59,554 nucleotides of DNA from Syntrophobacteraceae bacterium (GTDB lineage Bacteria; Desulfobacterota; Syntrophobacteria; Syntrophobacterales; Syntrophobacteraceae): NCBI GenBank assembly GCA_003165235.1, contig PLSV01000397.1:127-59680 (forward strand). The letters run 5' to 3'. Shown here in pieces: positions 33,883 to 43,389 of the stretch; the stretch's first letter is position 1, and each line of letters opens with the position of its first letter. Below the pieces are notes generated by a model. That model saw only the letters and a program-made list of their open reading frames with translations. It was not told the DNA's origin and ran no database searches. A program made the translations under genes and the position numbers.

Positions 33883-34492
33883 TAAAACCTCCACGTCGTG
33901 GGTGGGAGGGCTGTGGAGTTCGCCCCGCGAAAACCGGGAAGCCCAGCGAGAAAATTGTCCGGTAGTCAATCCGGGTGGTCCATATCACCCTGTCGTCACC
34001 AAGACGTTTATATCATAAGCTCCTGCCTTGCCATAACGAGTTTATTCCCTGTAAATACAGGGGTTGATCCGACAACAGCTTGATTCATTGAACCTTTCAA
34101 TTCTCAAATTCCTTGATTCCAAAATTGCTCAATCCCTGAATCCTTTTGGTCCCTCAATTCGCATTAACAATATACCACACGGCGATTTGGCCCTGCAAAA
34201 CGGCAACCAGAAGCGGCATTAGAAACGGCAAAAAGATGTAAGCATTGAGGAATTCCGAATTGAGGATTTCTGGGAATAAAACCAAATTCACCAGAGCCTC
34301 TTGCAAAAGTCCCAAGATGACGCTCAAAGGGGCTAAAAACTGAGCCGTATCAGGGTGGGCACAGCTTCATCGTGCCCACCAAAGCGCTTTCCGGAGCAAG
34401 AAAAAGAGTGGGCACGGAAAAACTGTGCCCACCCTACAGATTGTCCTACCTCCAATAAGGTTTTGCAAGAAGCTCACCAATTTTTCAATAAA
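33883..34492. other. 610-bp spacer with a hairpin-doublet repeat
   Basis: No gene found. It contains the nested inverted repeat at 34352-34435 and wording such as AATTCCTTGATTCCAAAATT that recurs in spacers here. AT-rich near 34020-34180. The promoter of the cytochrome gene should lie in 33890-34080 on the minus strand, but none stands out. Confidence 0.5.
34352..34435. repeat. REP-like double hairpin with perfect 13-bp terminal inverted repeats
   Basis: AGGGTGGGCACAG (34352-34364) and CTGTGCCCACCCT (34423-34435) are perfect inverted repeats. Inside, CGTGCCCAC (34371-34379) and GTGGGCACG (34409-34417) form a second pair. The 84-bp unit can fold as one cruciform or as two consecutive hairpins, the architecture of REP doublets (REPINs) or a small MITE. 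Its sequence differs from the hairpins flanking the transposase remnant at 42 kb. Confidence 0.8.
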
Positions 34493-34738
34493 TCAATTAA
34501 GATACTTCTCCTCGATATGGCGGTAGTAATCTTCTTCCTCGGAGCCGGTTCTCTTAAGAAGGCCTCTGATAGTCGCCACCTTCGGGGTGATGCCTTCGAT
34601 CTCTTCGGATGGAGGCGCATCGAGTTTCTCGAAGTAATCCGCCACGATCATCGAGACCGATTTGCCGGTTCTTTTGGAAAACTTCTTTGCCTTCCGAATA
34701 AGCGCATCCTCGAGACGCAAAGTAAGTTTGGTTTGCAT
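34493..34738 (-). CDS. ribbon-helix-helix antitoxin-like protein (DUF6364 type)
   Basis: An 81-aa protein opening MQTKLTLRLEDALIRKAKKF, the pattern of short RHH antitoxins (basic strand, then a helix with KRTGKSVSMIVADYFEKLD). These normally pair with a PIN-domain toxin encoded just downstream; here the downstream 600 bp holds no such gene, so it is an orphan antitoxin or an unpaired regulator. ATG 34738 is supported by GGAGG ahead; an upstream ATG at 34771 is less likely. Confidence 0.75.
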   Translation of the reverse strand: MQTKLTLRLEDALIRKAKKFSKRTGKSVSMIVADYFEKLDAPPSEEIEGITPKVATIRGLLKRTGSEEEDYYRHIEEKYLN

Positions 34739-34796
34739 CGTCAACCTCCATTTATTATGACGTCCGGTCAATTAAAATTATACGTCCTTTATCCGG

Positions 34797-35213
34797 CTAC
34801 CTTAGCCACCTCTCGGCCAGGGATCTCATCATTTCGACCCATTCATCGAAAGTCGCCGGTTTAGTGATAAATGATTCCGCCCCTGTTTCCATGCTGAAAG
34901 CGATATCCTTTTCCCTTTCGGATGTGGTTAGAATGACTACTGGAATATGCCGCAGAGCGGGATCGGTTTTGATTTCAATGAGTGCTTTGCCGCCATCCTT
35001 GCGAGGCATATTGCGGTCGAGTAAGATCAGATTGGGCAGTCCTCCCGGGCTGGAACGGGAGCGTTCCGACAGATACTTCATAAGTTCCACCCCATCTTCG
35101 ACGCATGAGAAAGCGGCATCGGCGCCACTTTGGGCAAAGGCTTCAGTAGCGAGCATGCAGTCTTCTGCATCGTCGTCGGCCATCAAAACTGTCTTATGAT
35201 TGCTGTCCGGCAA
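34797..35213 (-). CDS. single-domain response regulator (Rcp1-like)
   Basis: A 138-aa receiver with no output domain: acidic pocket ADDDAED (12-18), phospho-acceptor Asp66 in LILLDRNMPRKDGG, Thr in VVILTTSERE, and Lys in FITKPATFDEW. It overlaps the upstream kinase gene by 20 bp, and phytochrome-type kinases with HDLQEPL motifs are often paired this way. It is the probable cognate receiver of that kinase, passing phosphate on to another protein or acting by binding a partner. Confidence 0.93.
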   Translation of the reverse strand: MPDSNHKTVLMADDDAEDCMLATEAFAQSGADAAFSCVEDGVELMKYLSERSRSSPGGLPNLILLDRNMPRKDGGKALIEIKTDPALRHIPVVILTTSEREKDIAFSMETGAESFITKPATFDEWVEMMRSLAERWLR

Positions 35214-38200
35214 TGATAGTCTCCAGCCTGGTTTGTTTTGCGGGCAGGCGAATCATGAATGTCGAGCCTTTCCCCGGCTCGCTCTGAACCCTGATGCTTC
35301 CTCCGTGGCGCTCAACGATCTTACGGCATATGGCAAGACCCATCCCGGTTCCATCATATTCGCTGCGGCCATGCAATCTCTGGAAAGGCTTGAAAATAAG
35401 TTCGGCATACTGCGGGTCAAACCCTATGCCGTTGTCTTTTACAAAAATCTCACACATCCTCTTGCTGTCCAGCCTGCCATAAATCTTGATGTGAGGGGTC
35501 TCGGCGCCACGGAACTTCAGCGCGTTGCCAATCAGGTTCTGGAAGAGCCGTAACATCTGAGTTTCATCAGCTTCAATTGCGGGCATGTTTTCGATCTCGA
35601 TCTTACAACCTGTTTCTCTGACTGATGCTTCGAAGACATCCGCGGCCTCCCGCACTATTTTGACGAGATCTATTTTGTTTGGTGGGCCGGGTCTCGCAGC
35701 CACCCTGGAGAATTCGAGCAAATCGCGCAATAGTCGCCGCATGCGACTCGCCGAATTGACGACCCGGACCAGGTAGTCCCGGCTGGTATTGTCCAATGCC
35801 GGGACGCATCTTTTTTGGGCCATGTCACAGAAAGTCTGTATCTTGCGCAGGGGCTCCTGGAGATCGTGAGCGGCGATAAAAGCAAACTCCTGAAGCTCCG
35901 CATTCACCACTTCCAGTCTTGCCATATTTGATCTCAGGGCTTCTTCCGCCAGCTTTTTGGCCGTAATATCACGGTTGATCTCAAGAAATCCCAAAGGCTC
36001 GCCATCTGTTCCACGTTGTAAGGCCCAACGGCTCTCGACGAGTATTTCTTCCCCGGTGGAGGCAGTTTGCCGCAGTTCTCCCTCCCACCATCCGGATTGG
36101 AGCACATGGTCCACAATCTGCTCAACAGGCTCTGGAAACCCGGTGCGCAAAAGGTCTTGAGTAACTTTGCCGAGCGCCTCTTCTCTGCTGATCCCGTACA
36201 ATTTCACTGCGCCGTCATTCCAGAATTTCACAATATGATCAAAACCCCGGACAAAAATAGCATCGCGGGACAAATTGAGAAGTGCAGCCTGCTTTTGCAA
36301 CTCCTCGTTGGCGCTTATGAGTTCAGAGGTACGCTCACGCACACGCAACTCAAGTTCGTCACGTGATTTGCGTAAACCTTCTTCCATACGCATGCGCTCA
36401 AGCATGTCACAGATCTGTTGACCCAGCATGTCAATTAACAACAGGTCTCGTTCATCCGGGCGTCGCTGAGTCGTGTAATGCGTCGACAGCATCCCCAAGA
36501 GATATCCCGAGCGGCTGAAAAGCGGTGTTGACTGGACAGCCCGCGCTCCTGACGCCAGAACGACTTCCCGTGTGGGGGAGCCGGTAAAGACCGCACTTTC
36601 AGCTATATCTTCTACGATAACGCGCTGACGCTCCTTCATGGCCGTACCGCAGGCGGCCTGGCCTTCATGGACTAAGTTGAAAAAGTCGAGGAACGGCTGT
36701 TCGAAGCCACGGTGAGCAACAATCTTCAGTTCGCCGGAATTATCGAGCAGTTGCATGTTGCCCATATCGGAGCCGGTAATAGCAATGGCAGCATCAACGA
36801 CTTCCTGAAGCACCTTCCCCAGTTCGCCGCTGCGTACAAACCGCGTTCCGATCTGGTGCAGGCGTTTCATGGCGGCTAGTTCAGCTACAAGGCGGCCTTG
36901 GCTCTCTTGCAGGGCGACTTCCGCCCGCTTGCGTTCGGTGATGTCGCGATGTTGCCACATTCGGCCACGTGGCTTTCCATCAACCAGAATTGGAATATGA
37001 TCTCTCAGGAGCACCCGTCCGTCACGCATCATAACCTCTTCACCCTCGATACGATTTCTCTGCGAGAGGAATTGTTGGATGCGGGCTGAATTTGCTTCGG
37101 GATCAGCATAGGCAGGCAACACTTTCTGCAACATTTCCTTAGCCGTCAATCCGATCAAATCTGATGGAGCTCCTGCGATATCAAACTGGTCACAAAAGTG
37201 TTGATTTGCAAATTCGATTCGATCGTCTTCGGTTACAACCAAAATGCCGGAAAAAATGTTGGATAAGATTTTATGGAAGCGCTGCACTGTCGTTCTGAGA
37301 GTCTCTTCCGCCTGCTTGCGCTCGGTGATGTTTTCAAAAACAGTGACAAAGCGCCCCAGTTTGGGTGACGAGACCGAGATATGGAAGTACCGCTCCATCG
37401 GCGGGAAATAGGTTTCGAAAGAATAAGGTTCGCCGGAATTGGCGGTCTTCTCATACACGTCCAGGAAGGGCGCGCTCCCTGTGCCGTAAAGTATGCTGGC
37501 GAGCTGTCCGCGACATTTTTCCACGGCAAGGCCGGTATGTTTTTCAAAGGCGAGATTGGCAGTCAAAATACGGTAATCTATGGCGGTTCCACTTTCGTCA
37601 TAAATCACCTCGTGAAGAGCCACTCCCTCGGTCATGTTCTCAAATAGAGAGCGAAACCTGGCCTCACTCTCCCGCAAAGCCTCCTCGGCCTGCTTGCGCT
37701 CGGTGATGTCAGTCAGGAAGGAATAATAATACTGGGGTGCTCCATCCGAATCCATCACGAGGTGGACCAGCAGTTCAACCGGCGCCCGGCTGCCGTCTTT
37801 CCTGATATATTCCTTCTCATACCGCACAGGCTTGCCGGTGAGATGTAATTCTTCCAGCTTTTGCCGCTCGATTGGCAGCCATTCAGGAGGAGTGAGGGCA
37901 ATCGTCCAATCAATTGATTGAAGTTCGTCGCTGCTGTATCCGGTGAGGTGCTCAAACGCGCTATTGACCAACCCGAGACTCCCATCAGGATACCCCACCC
38001 CGAAAGGCTGAGAGCTGATTTTAATAATATCGGCCAGGAATTCGTTCTTCTGTTGGCTCTCCCGCAATGCATCCTGGGCGCGCCGCCTCTCAGTTACATC
38101 ATGGAAGACAAGCACCACACCTAAAACTCCACCTTCTTTATCCCTGATCGGAGCTGCACTGTCCTCGATAGGAATCTCCCGCCCATCACGGGTGATCAGT

Positions 38201-39135
38201 GCGGTATGGTTGGCCAAGTTGACTATATTGCCTTCGTTCAAAACGCGTTCAACGATATTATCAACGGGTTCGCGAGTCTTTTCATTTATTATGCGGAACA
38301 CTATCCCGGCGGGCCGACCTGCTGCCTCCTCTAATTGCCAACCGGTCAGTGATTGAGCTACCGGGTTGAGGAAGGTGATCAGACCTTGAGCGTCTGTTGT
38401 GAGCACTGCGTCACCGATACTGGAGAGTGTAATTCTAAGCCATTTGCGGTGTTCCTGCAGCGCCTCCTCGGCCTTTTTGCGTTCGACAAGCCGCCCCTCA
38501 GCCTCCGCCTTGGCCTGCTGTTCTTCCTCACGGGCAAGGAATTCCCGCCTGCGCCAGGAGTGGAGCTGTCTGCCGCAGGCGATGGCAATGGAATTCGCCA
38601 TGTACATGCTTAGAAGCGCCGTAACGGCCTGCGGCGAGTTCCCAATCCCGGGCGCGATGATCAGGGTCTCCCCGGCGGTGTATATCATGGACAGAATGAG
38701 TTGGTTGGAGAACCGATTCGGAATGACAAGAACCGTAACGAACACAGCAAGAACCGCGACGATGGTGTGGGCAATAAATCCATGAGACCGCGTCGCGGCA
38801 ATGGCGACAGTGAAGACCGCAAGGAAGAGGCCCCATGCAAATTCGGCCCGGTCATAGGTGCGGTAGCTCCTGATTTTTCGCAGGCCTTTGAGCAGCAGGA
38901 CGGTGTGGACCAGAAGCGCGAGCCTCAGCGTCTGGAGCGCGTAGAAGCGCCAGGATAGACCAAAGAAGACGTAGTCATTAACCGCGAAGGCCACCAGGGG
39001 CGCGATGACCAATACGATGCAGATCCGGGCCAGAGCGATGTCCGCGCCAAGGTTAGCTTGACGGAAGCGATCCTCCTGCTCCGCGTTCAGCCCAAATGTC
39101 AACCATTTCCGGACCATGTCTTCAGCATCCCCCAT
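35194..39135 (-). CDS. membrane-bound multi-PAS/GAF histidine kinase
   Basis: A 1313-aa sensor kinase. The N-terminus has about six membrane helices (~25-200, MASE-like). Then come four PAS domains (~225-735), a GAF domain (~755-905), a coiled-coil stretch (LELRVRERTSELISANEELQ), a fifth PAS (~945-1055), HisKA with His1090 in IAAHDLQEPLRKI, and HATPase with N-box QNLIGNALKF and GTGMGLAICRKIVERHGG. Repeated PAS-PAC ends (ITERKQAEEALR) show the modules. It overlaps the response regulator by 20 bp. The ligand is unknown; many inputs suggest redox or small-molecule integration. ATG 39135 has GAGAG ahead. Confidence 0.93.
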   Translation of the reverse strand: MGDAEDMVRKWLTFGLNAEQEDRFRQANLGADIALARICIVLVIAPLVAFAVNDYVFFGLSWRFYALQTLRLALLVHTVLLLKGLRKIRSYRTYDRAEFAWGLFLAVFTVAIAATRSHGFIAHTIVAVLAVFVTVLVIPNRFSNQLILSMIYTAGETLIIAPGIGNSPQAVTALLSMYMANSIAIACGRQLHSWRRREFLAREEEQQAKAEAEGRLVERKKAEEALQEHRKWLRITLSSIGDAVLTTDAQGLITFLNPVAQSLTGWQLEEAAGRPAGIVFRIINEKTREPVDNIVERVLNEGNIVNLANHTALITRDGREIPIEDSAAPIRDKEGGVLGVVLVFHDVTERRRAQDALRESQQKNEFLADIIKISSQPFGVGYPDGSLGLVNSAFEHLTGYSSDELQSIDWTIALTPPEWLPIERQKLEELHLTGKPVRYEKEYIRKDGSRAPVELLVHLVMDSDGAPQYYYSFLTDITERKQAEEALRESEARFRSLFENMTEGVALHEVIYDESGTAIDYRILTANLAFEKHTGLAVEKCRGQLASILYGTGSAPFLDVYEKTANSGEPYSFETYFPPMERYFHISVSSPKLGRFVTVFENITERKQAEETLRTTVQRFHKILSNIFSGILVVTEDDRIEFANQHFCDQFDIAGAPSDLIGLTAKEMLQKVLPAYADPEANSARIQQFLSQRNRIEGEEVMMRDGRVLLRDHIPILVDGKPRGRMWQHRDITERKRAEVALQESQGRLVAELAAMKRLHQIGTRFVRSGELGKVLQEVVDAAIAITGSDMGNMQLLDNSGELKIVAHRGFEQPFLDFFNLVHEGQAACGTAMKERQRVIVEDIAESAVFTGSPTREVVLASGARAVQSTPLFSRSGYLLGMLSTHYTTQRRPDERDLLLIDMLGQQICDMLERMRMEEGLRKSRDELELRVRERTSELISANEELQKQAALLNLSRDAIFVRGFDHIVKFWNDGAVKLYGISREEALGKVTQDLLRTGFPEPVEQIVDHVLQSGWWEGELRQTASTGEEILVESRWALQRGTDGEPLGFLEINRDITAKKLAEEALRSNMARLEVVNAELQEFAFIAAHDLQEPLRKIQTFCDMAQKRCVPALDNTSRDYLVRVVNSASRMRRLLRDLLEFSRVAARPGPPNKIDLVKIVREAADVFEASVRETGCKIEIENMPAIEADETQMLRLFQNLIGNALKFRGAETPHIKIYGRLDSKRMCEIFVKDNGIGFDPQYAELIFKPFQRLHGRSEYDGTGMGLAICRKIVERHGGSIRVQSEPGKGSTFMIRLPAKQTRLETIIAGQQS

Positions 39136-39214
39136 TATCTCTCGTGACGCCTAGGGCCATTCCCTGAGACTCACAATTCTTGCATTCATCATCGACTATT
39201 CAAAAGACCTTTCA

Positions 39215-41659
39215 TTACAGGCTTTTTGTGAGAGGGAACGTAATTATAAATGACGAACCCTTGCTCGGAGTACTTTTGGCCGTAATGCTTCCGCCATGCC
39301 ACTCGACTATTTTTTTGCAGATGGCAAGGCCCATTCCGGTTCCTTCATATTCGCTGCGGCCGTGCAGTCTCTGGAATGGGGCGAAGATCCTCTCGAGGTG
39401 CTGCTCATCGAAGCCTATGCCATCATCCTCGACAACGATCTGCGATCCTGAACCGGTATGGGATACGCAGCGCACCTGGACAATCGGTTTCTCGCCCGGT
39501 TTGTGAAATTTTAGCGCATTGCCGATAAGGTTTTGGAACAACTGCCGCATCTGTGTGGGGTCGGCTGAAATGACGGGAAGGTCCCCAACGTGTACTTCGC
39601 CGCCTGTTCTTACGATTCTTACTTCCAGGTCCGAAATGACTTCGCGGATCAGGCCGGACAAATCGACCTCCTTGAATGGCTCTGCAGCAGTCGCGACCCG
39701 TGAGTAATCGAGAAGTCCCGTCAGCAGGGATTGCATCCGCTCCGTTGCGTGGAGCATTCTGTTCAGATAGTCGTTGCCCGTCTGCGCAAGGGAATCTTTA
39801 TACTTCTGGCTGAGCAGGTTGCCAAAAGAGATTACTTTTCTGAGAGGTTCCTTCATGTCATGGGCGGCAATGTAGGCAAAATCCTGAAGCGCCTGGTTGC
39901 TCTGTTCGAGCTTCGCCATATACACCTTTAGCTCGGCGGTGCGCTCTCGAACGCGCAATTCGAGTTCATCACGCGAGTTCCGAAGCTCATCGATGAGCCT
40001 TAATTTCTCCATGGCGGTAGCAACCTGGTCGGCCACCGTCTTCATCAGAGCCAGGTCCTCGGCCGAGAAGCACGTCCTTGTCTTCGTCCCGAAGGAGAGG
40101 GTGCCGATGAGCTCGCCTTGGACCTCCAAGGGATGGCAGGCGTATGCCTGAATTCCATAAGACTTTACCAACTCGGTGCGGATATCCGGGGTATTGAAAA
40201 TATCTTCGGCCACTATACGGTCCCCATCGCGGGCCACACATCCGCAGACGGCCACCCCGTAGTCCAGCCATTCGATGTTTCGGGCTTCCTCATCCGGGAT
40301 ACCGGCGCATGCATTGAGGTGAAGCTTGCCCACTAATTCATCGACCAGAAAGTTGAAGAAGGCATGGCAGTCCAGGTGCTCCATGACTTGCAGGCACAGG
40401 TCCTTAACGATTGCCTGGGGATTCTGCGACGCAAGCAACCGGCCGGCCGTTCCGGAGAGTAACCTAAAGCGTGATTCGCTTAGCTGCAGCGCCGCCTCGG
40501 TCCCTTTACGTTCTGTGATAACATCGAATACAGCCACAAAGTGCTCTTTTCGTGGACTGTACGCAGAGACAGAAAACCACATGCCCAGGCTTTCAACATA
40601 GGTCTCAAACCGCTCCGGGACGCCTGTCAGCGCCACCCTGCCATAGAGTTCGAGGAGTTCCGGGTCGGATTGCCTTATACCTGGAATTACTTCCGACACT
40701 TTTCGCCCGACAACATCCCTCAGGCCAGTCAGGGTTTCAAAGGCCACGTTAACGTCGAGGTAGGTGAAGTCTACCGGTAGGTCCTGTTCGAATTGCATCT
40801 TGCAATATGAATATCCATTCAGCATGTTATCGAATAGAGAACGATAATGCTCCTCGCTTGCACGCAGGGTCTCATCAACCCGCTTTCGGTCGGTGACGTC
40901 CCAGATAAGACCGTTCACCCTCACCGGCCGGCCTTTGTCATCATGGACCATTTTCCCGCGTGCGCTTATGTAATGGATATTTCCATCCGGCCAGACCGTT
41001 CGGTACTCCGCCTCATAGTGCACACCCAGTTCAACGGTTCGGGTCCATATCGCCCTGAGCATCTCACGGTCGCCGGGATGCACCGCCTTGTAGAACTCCT
41101 CCGCAGTTCCGGCGAATTTAGCCGGGTCGATACCCATAAGATGACAGACCTGGTCGTCAAAATGGCGTTTGTTTTCGATTAAGTCCAGACGCCACACACC
41201 CATTTGGGCCGATTGTAGCGCAAGATCGAGCCTGGACCGGCTCTCGCGCAGTTCCTCCTCCGCGTGCCTGCGCTCGGCGGCAAGCCTTGACTGTTCCTCT
41301 GTTTTGTGCGCCCGCGCCTGGGCGCGGTAGGCCGCTTCGGCCAAATAGGAGATCAGGGCGCCGCTGGCGAGAAAAACGACCAAGCTCATCAGGTCGGCGG
41401 AATTCGTAATCGCCAATCTGCCAACCGGATCGATCCAGAAATAGTCGGCGAGGACGGCTGCGACGGCCGTGGCCGGCAACCCGGCGCTAAATCCTCCATA
41501 TAGCGCCGCACACACCACGGCGGGGTAAAAGGTCAGGAAGGCAGCGCGGAGCCCGAGAATTTCCAGGAACTGCAACCGAATAGCGGCGGCGATGAGAGCC
41601 AGAATCACCCCCACTGCACAGCGGAGCCATACCGGACGGTTTGTTCGATCCCATAACAT
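39215..41659 (-). CDS. DUF4118-PAS-GAF histidine kinase
   Basis: An 814-aa paralogue of the kinase to its left. It has a four-helix DUF4118 (KdpD-like) N-terminus (RLQFLEILGLRAAFLTFYP, then DYFWIDPVG), two PAS domains, a GAF domain (~425-575), a coiled coil, HisKA with His600 in IAAHDMKEPLRKV, and HATPase with EGTGMGLAICKKIVEWHGG. ATG 41659 is chosen because AGGGGAA precedes it; the in-frame start at 41680 lacks support. No receiver gene is adjacent, so it may share the Rcp1-like receiver 4 kb away. Strong DNA similarity to its neighbour over the last 600 bp suggests tandem duplication followed by new sensors. Confidence 0.92.
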   Translation of the reverse strand: MLWDRTNRPVWLRCAVGVILALIAAAIRLQFLEILGLRAAFLTFYPAVVCAALYGGFSAGLPATAVAAVLADYFWIDPVGRLAITNSADLMSLVVFLASGALISYLAEAAYRAQARAHKTEEQSRLAAERRHAEEELRESRSRLDLALQSAQMGVWRLDLIENKRHFDDQVCHLMGIDPAKFAGTAEEFYKAVHPGDREMLRAIWTRTVELGVHYEAEYRTVWPDGNIHYISARGKMVHDDKGRPVRVNGLIWDVTDRKRVDETLRASEEHYRSLFDNMLNGYSYCKMQFEQDLPVDFTYLDVNVAFETLTGLRDVVGRKVSEVIPGIRQSDPELLELYGRVALTGVPERFETYVESLGMWFSVSAYSPRKEHFVAVFDVITERKGTEAALQLSESRFRLLSGTAGRLLASQNPQAIVKDLCLQVMEHLDCHAFFNFLVDELVGKLHLNACAGIPDEEARNIEWLDYGVAVCGCVARDGDRIVAEDIFNTPDIRTELVKSYGIQAYACHPLEVQGELIGTLSFGTKTRTCFSAEDLALMKTVADQVATAMEKLRLIDELRNSRDELELRVRERTAELKVYMAKLEQSNQALQDFAYIAAHDMKEPLRKVISFGNLLSQKYKDSLAQTGNDYLNRMLHATERMQSLLTGLLDYSRVATAAEPFKEVDLSGLIREVISDLEVRIVRTGGEVHVGDLPVISADPTQMRQLFQNLIGNALKFHKPGEKPIVQVRCVSHTGSGSQIVVEDDGIGFDEQHLERIFAPFQRLHGRSEYEGTGMGLAICKKIVEWHGGSITAKSTPSKGSSFIITFPLTKSL

Positions 41660-42023
41660 GAGATTCCCCTGTTTGAACAAAGAGAGCCATGGGTCCGTTC
41701 GGGGGTCCAGCTCTCACCATGGACAACCTGTTTTGAAGCTGCTGCTGCTCTCTAGCGAGTGAAACGCGTTGGGCCCGGAAAACCCTCTGAATATCCTGAA
41801 GCTGGAATTCTATATCATCCAAAGTGAAAATAAGAAATACTTCTTAAAAAGAGCCGGCAGCGTTTTAACACCATTTCCGGAAACCCATACGGCTATCGGA
41901 AAATGATGCAGCGGCGCAGACATCATGCGATTGACGCCATTTCGATATAGTCGTATCCTGCATGGGTTAATTCATTGTTTAAGAGAGCGAATCATGGGTG
42001 AGGGAGCAGACATCCGTTCCATT
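41660..42023. other. spacer between the kinase and the RAYT remnant
   Basis: About 360 bases with no gene. A short reading frame on the minus strand (41487-41822) overlaps the kinase in another frame and has no motif. AT-rich around 41820-41860, a plausible promoter zone for the kinase. Confidence 0.4.
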
Positions 42024-42384
42024 GGTAGCGCCCTCTTCTACGGCGGCGCTTGGAGGTTTCATGCACAAACATCTCACCCCTCGTTGTGACTTGACGGACG
42101 CCTGGTCTTTCGTCACGGTCGTCACGCATGAGCGGTATCCCTATTTCGAATCGAAAGAAGCGTGCAGGATCCTAATGGATGCACGTCATTCCGTTTGGGG
42201 AAGACACCGCTATTGTCTTGGCGCTCTGGCGATTATGCCCTATCATTGGCATGCATTGATCAAGCCGCAAGACAATGAGGTGATCGAATCCATCGTCGGC
42301 AGCGTAAGACAACGGGTATTTCATGCTTCAAGACATGAGGGCGCCGATTCAAAGAACAACGCCGCCGTGGAAGGCGGCGCTACC
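42024..42384 (+). mobile_element. REP-flanked RAYT remnant
   Basis: The transposase fragment is bracketed by two inverted copies of a 25-bp GC-rich hairpin sequence (42024-42048 and 42360-42384), matching at 22 of 25 positions. Each copy starts GGTAGCGCC and ends ACGGCGGCG in its own orientation. Both are themselves imperfect palindromes, as expected for REP sequences that a RAYT enzyme recognises. The element is 361 bp and no longer encodes a full enzyme. Confidence 0.75.
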
Positions 42385-42396
42385 ATTTGGAGGTGA
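42061..42396 (+). pseudogene. REP-associated tyrosine transposase (RAYT, Y1), truncated
   Basis: A 111-aa fragment. The first part follows the Y1/HUH transposase pattern: SFVTVVTHERYPYF, then a helix and LGALAIMPYHWHALIKPQD with the metal-binding HUH triad at His62-Trp63-His64. The catalytic tyrosine, which lies after a long helix in full-length enzymes (150-200 aa), is missing because the reading frame runs into the right REP hairpin and stops. TTGGAGG before ATG 42061 remains. It could only act in trans if another full copy exists elsewhere. Confidence 0.8.
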
Positions 42397-42471
42397 TTTA
42401 ATTTCTGGATAGCAGCATAACCGGTTCACCGTGGACCGGAGGCTGGGCAACCTGTTCGCAGTATCTTTATT

Positions 42472-43389
42472 GTGGTATTCTTAAAAAACAACTTTATTCC
42501 CGGAGACGCCTTTCAGTTGAAATCCTCGAACCCGAACACCCTATCGAGCTTTGCCCCTGACGCCGGCCCCTGCCCCATCGGCGGCCAAATACTGGGGCCG
42601 GCCCTTGAAGAACTCTACAGCCATTACAATCGTTTCGAGCATATCCACCCCGATCCTCTGGAATTCGTCTACCTCTATGACAAAAGACTCGACAGGGAGC
42701 TGAGCGCATTCATCGCCTCGGCGCTTGCATACGGCCGGGTGCGGCAGATCCTTCAGAGCGTGAGATCCGTTCTTGACGTCATGGGTCCAAGCCCATCGTC
42801 CTTCCTGCTTGAAAACCGGCCTGCCGACATCAGGAAAGCATTCGGGTTTTTCAAGCACCGCTTCACCACGGGGGAGGTTCTATCCAACCTGCTGGTGGCC
42901 CTTAGAGGACTGACCCTGGAATATGGGTCTTTGGAGTCCTGCTTCCTGGCCGGCTTTAGCCGACATGACCCAAACATTCTCCCGGCCCTTATCGTATTGG
43001 TGAAAAAACTCGAGCAGGCATGTGGACGAATGTTGCCTATGTTTTTACCTTCACCTGATGGAGGCAGCGCATGCAAGCGGTTGAACCTCTTTTTGCGCTG
43101 GATGGTGAGAAGTGACAATGTCGACCCGGGAATATGGCAAAGCATTCCAGCCTCTCACCTGATAGTCCCGCTCGACACCCATATGCACAGGGTCGCCGCA
43201 GCCATGGGACTAACATCACGAAGACAGGCGGACATTCGTTGCGCCATGGAAATTACGGACGCTTTCAGCGCAATCCGCCCCGACGATCCGGTCCGCTACG
43301 ACTTTGCCCTTACCCGGCTGGGCATAAAACCAGGGGCGTCGCCAACGAAACTTTTTTCATCTCTACTGTCGATTGGAGGGCAACGATGA
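42472..43389 (+). CDS. TIGR02757 (DUF2400) family protein
   Basis: A 305-aa protein of the TIGR02757 family: YLYDKRLDRELSAFIASALA, YGRVRQILQSV, LFLRWMVRSDNVDPGIWQSI, LIVPLDTHMHRVA and TRLGIKPG. It is a helical family of unknown function, widespread in bacteria with varied metabolism; the histidines in DTHMHRV may bind metal. The start is uncertain (GTG 42472, or a TTG at 42517 with GGAG ahead). It overlaps the glutaredoxin-like gene by 4 bp, hence translational coupling. Confidence 0.85.
   Translation: MVFLKNNFIPGDAFQLKSSNPNTLSSFAPDAGPCPIGGQILGPALEELYSHYNRFEHIHPDPLEFVYLYDKRLDRELSAFIASALAYGRVRQILQSVRSVLDVMGPSPSSFLLENRPADIRKAFGFFKHRFTTGEVLSNLLVALRGLTLEYGSLESCFLAGFSRHDPNILPALIVLVKKLEQACGRMLPMFLPSPDGGSACKRLNLFLRWMVRSDNVDPGIWQSIPASHLIVPLDTHMHRVAAAMGLTSRRQADIRCAMEITDAFSAIRPDDPVRYDFALTRLGIKPGASPTKLFSSLLSIGGQR

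Noticed and set aside
41487..41822. 111-aa frame at the head of the second kinase
   Set aside because: Overlaps the kinase start in a different frame; no motif. A missing N-terminal extension was considered, but the kinase start has a good ribosome binding site.
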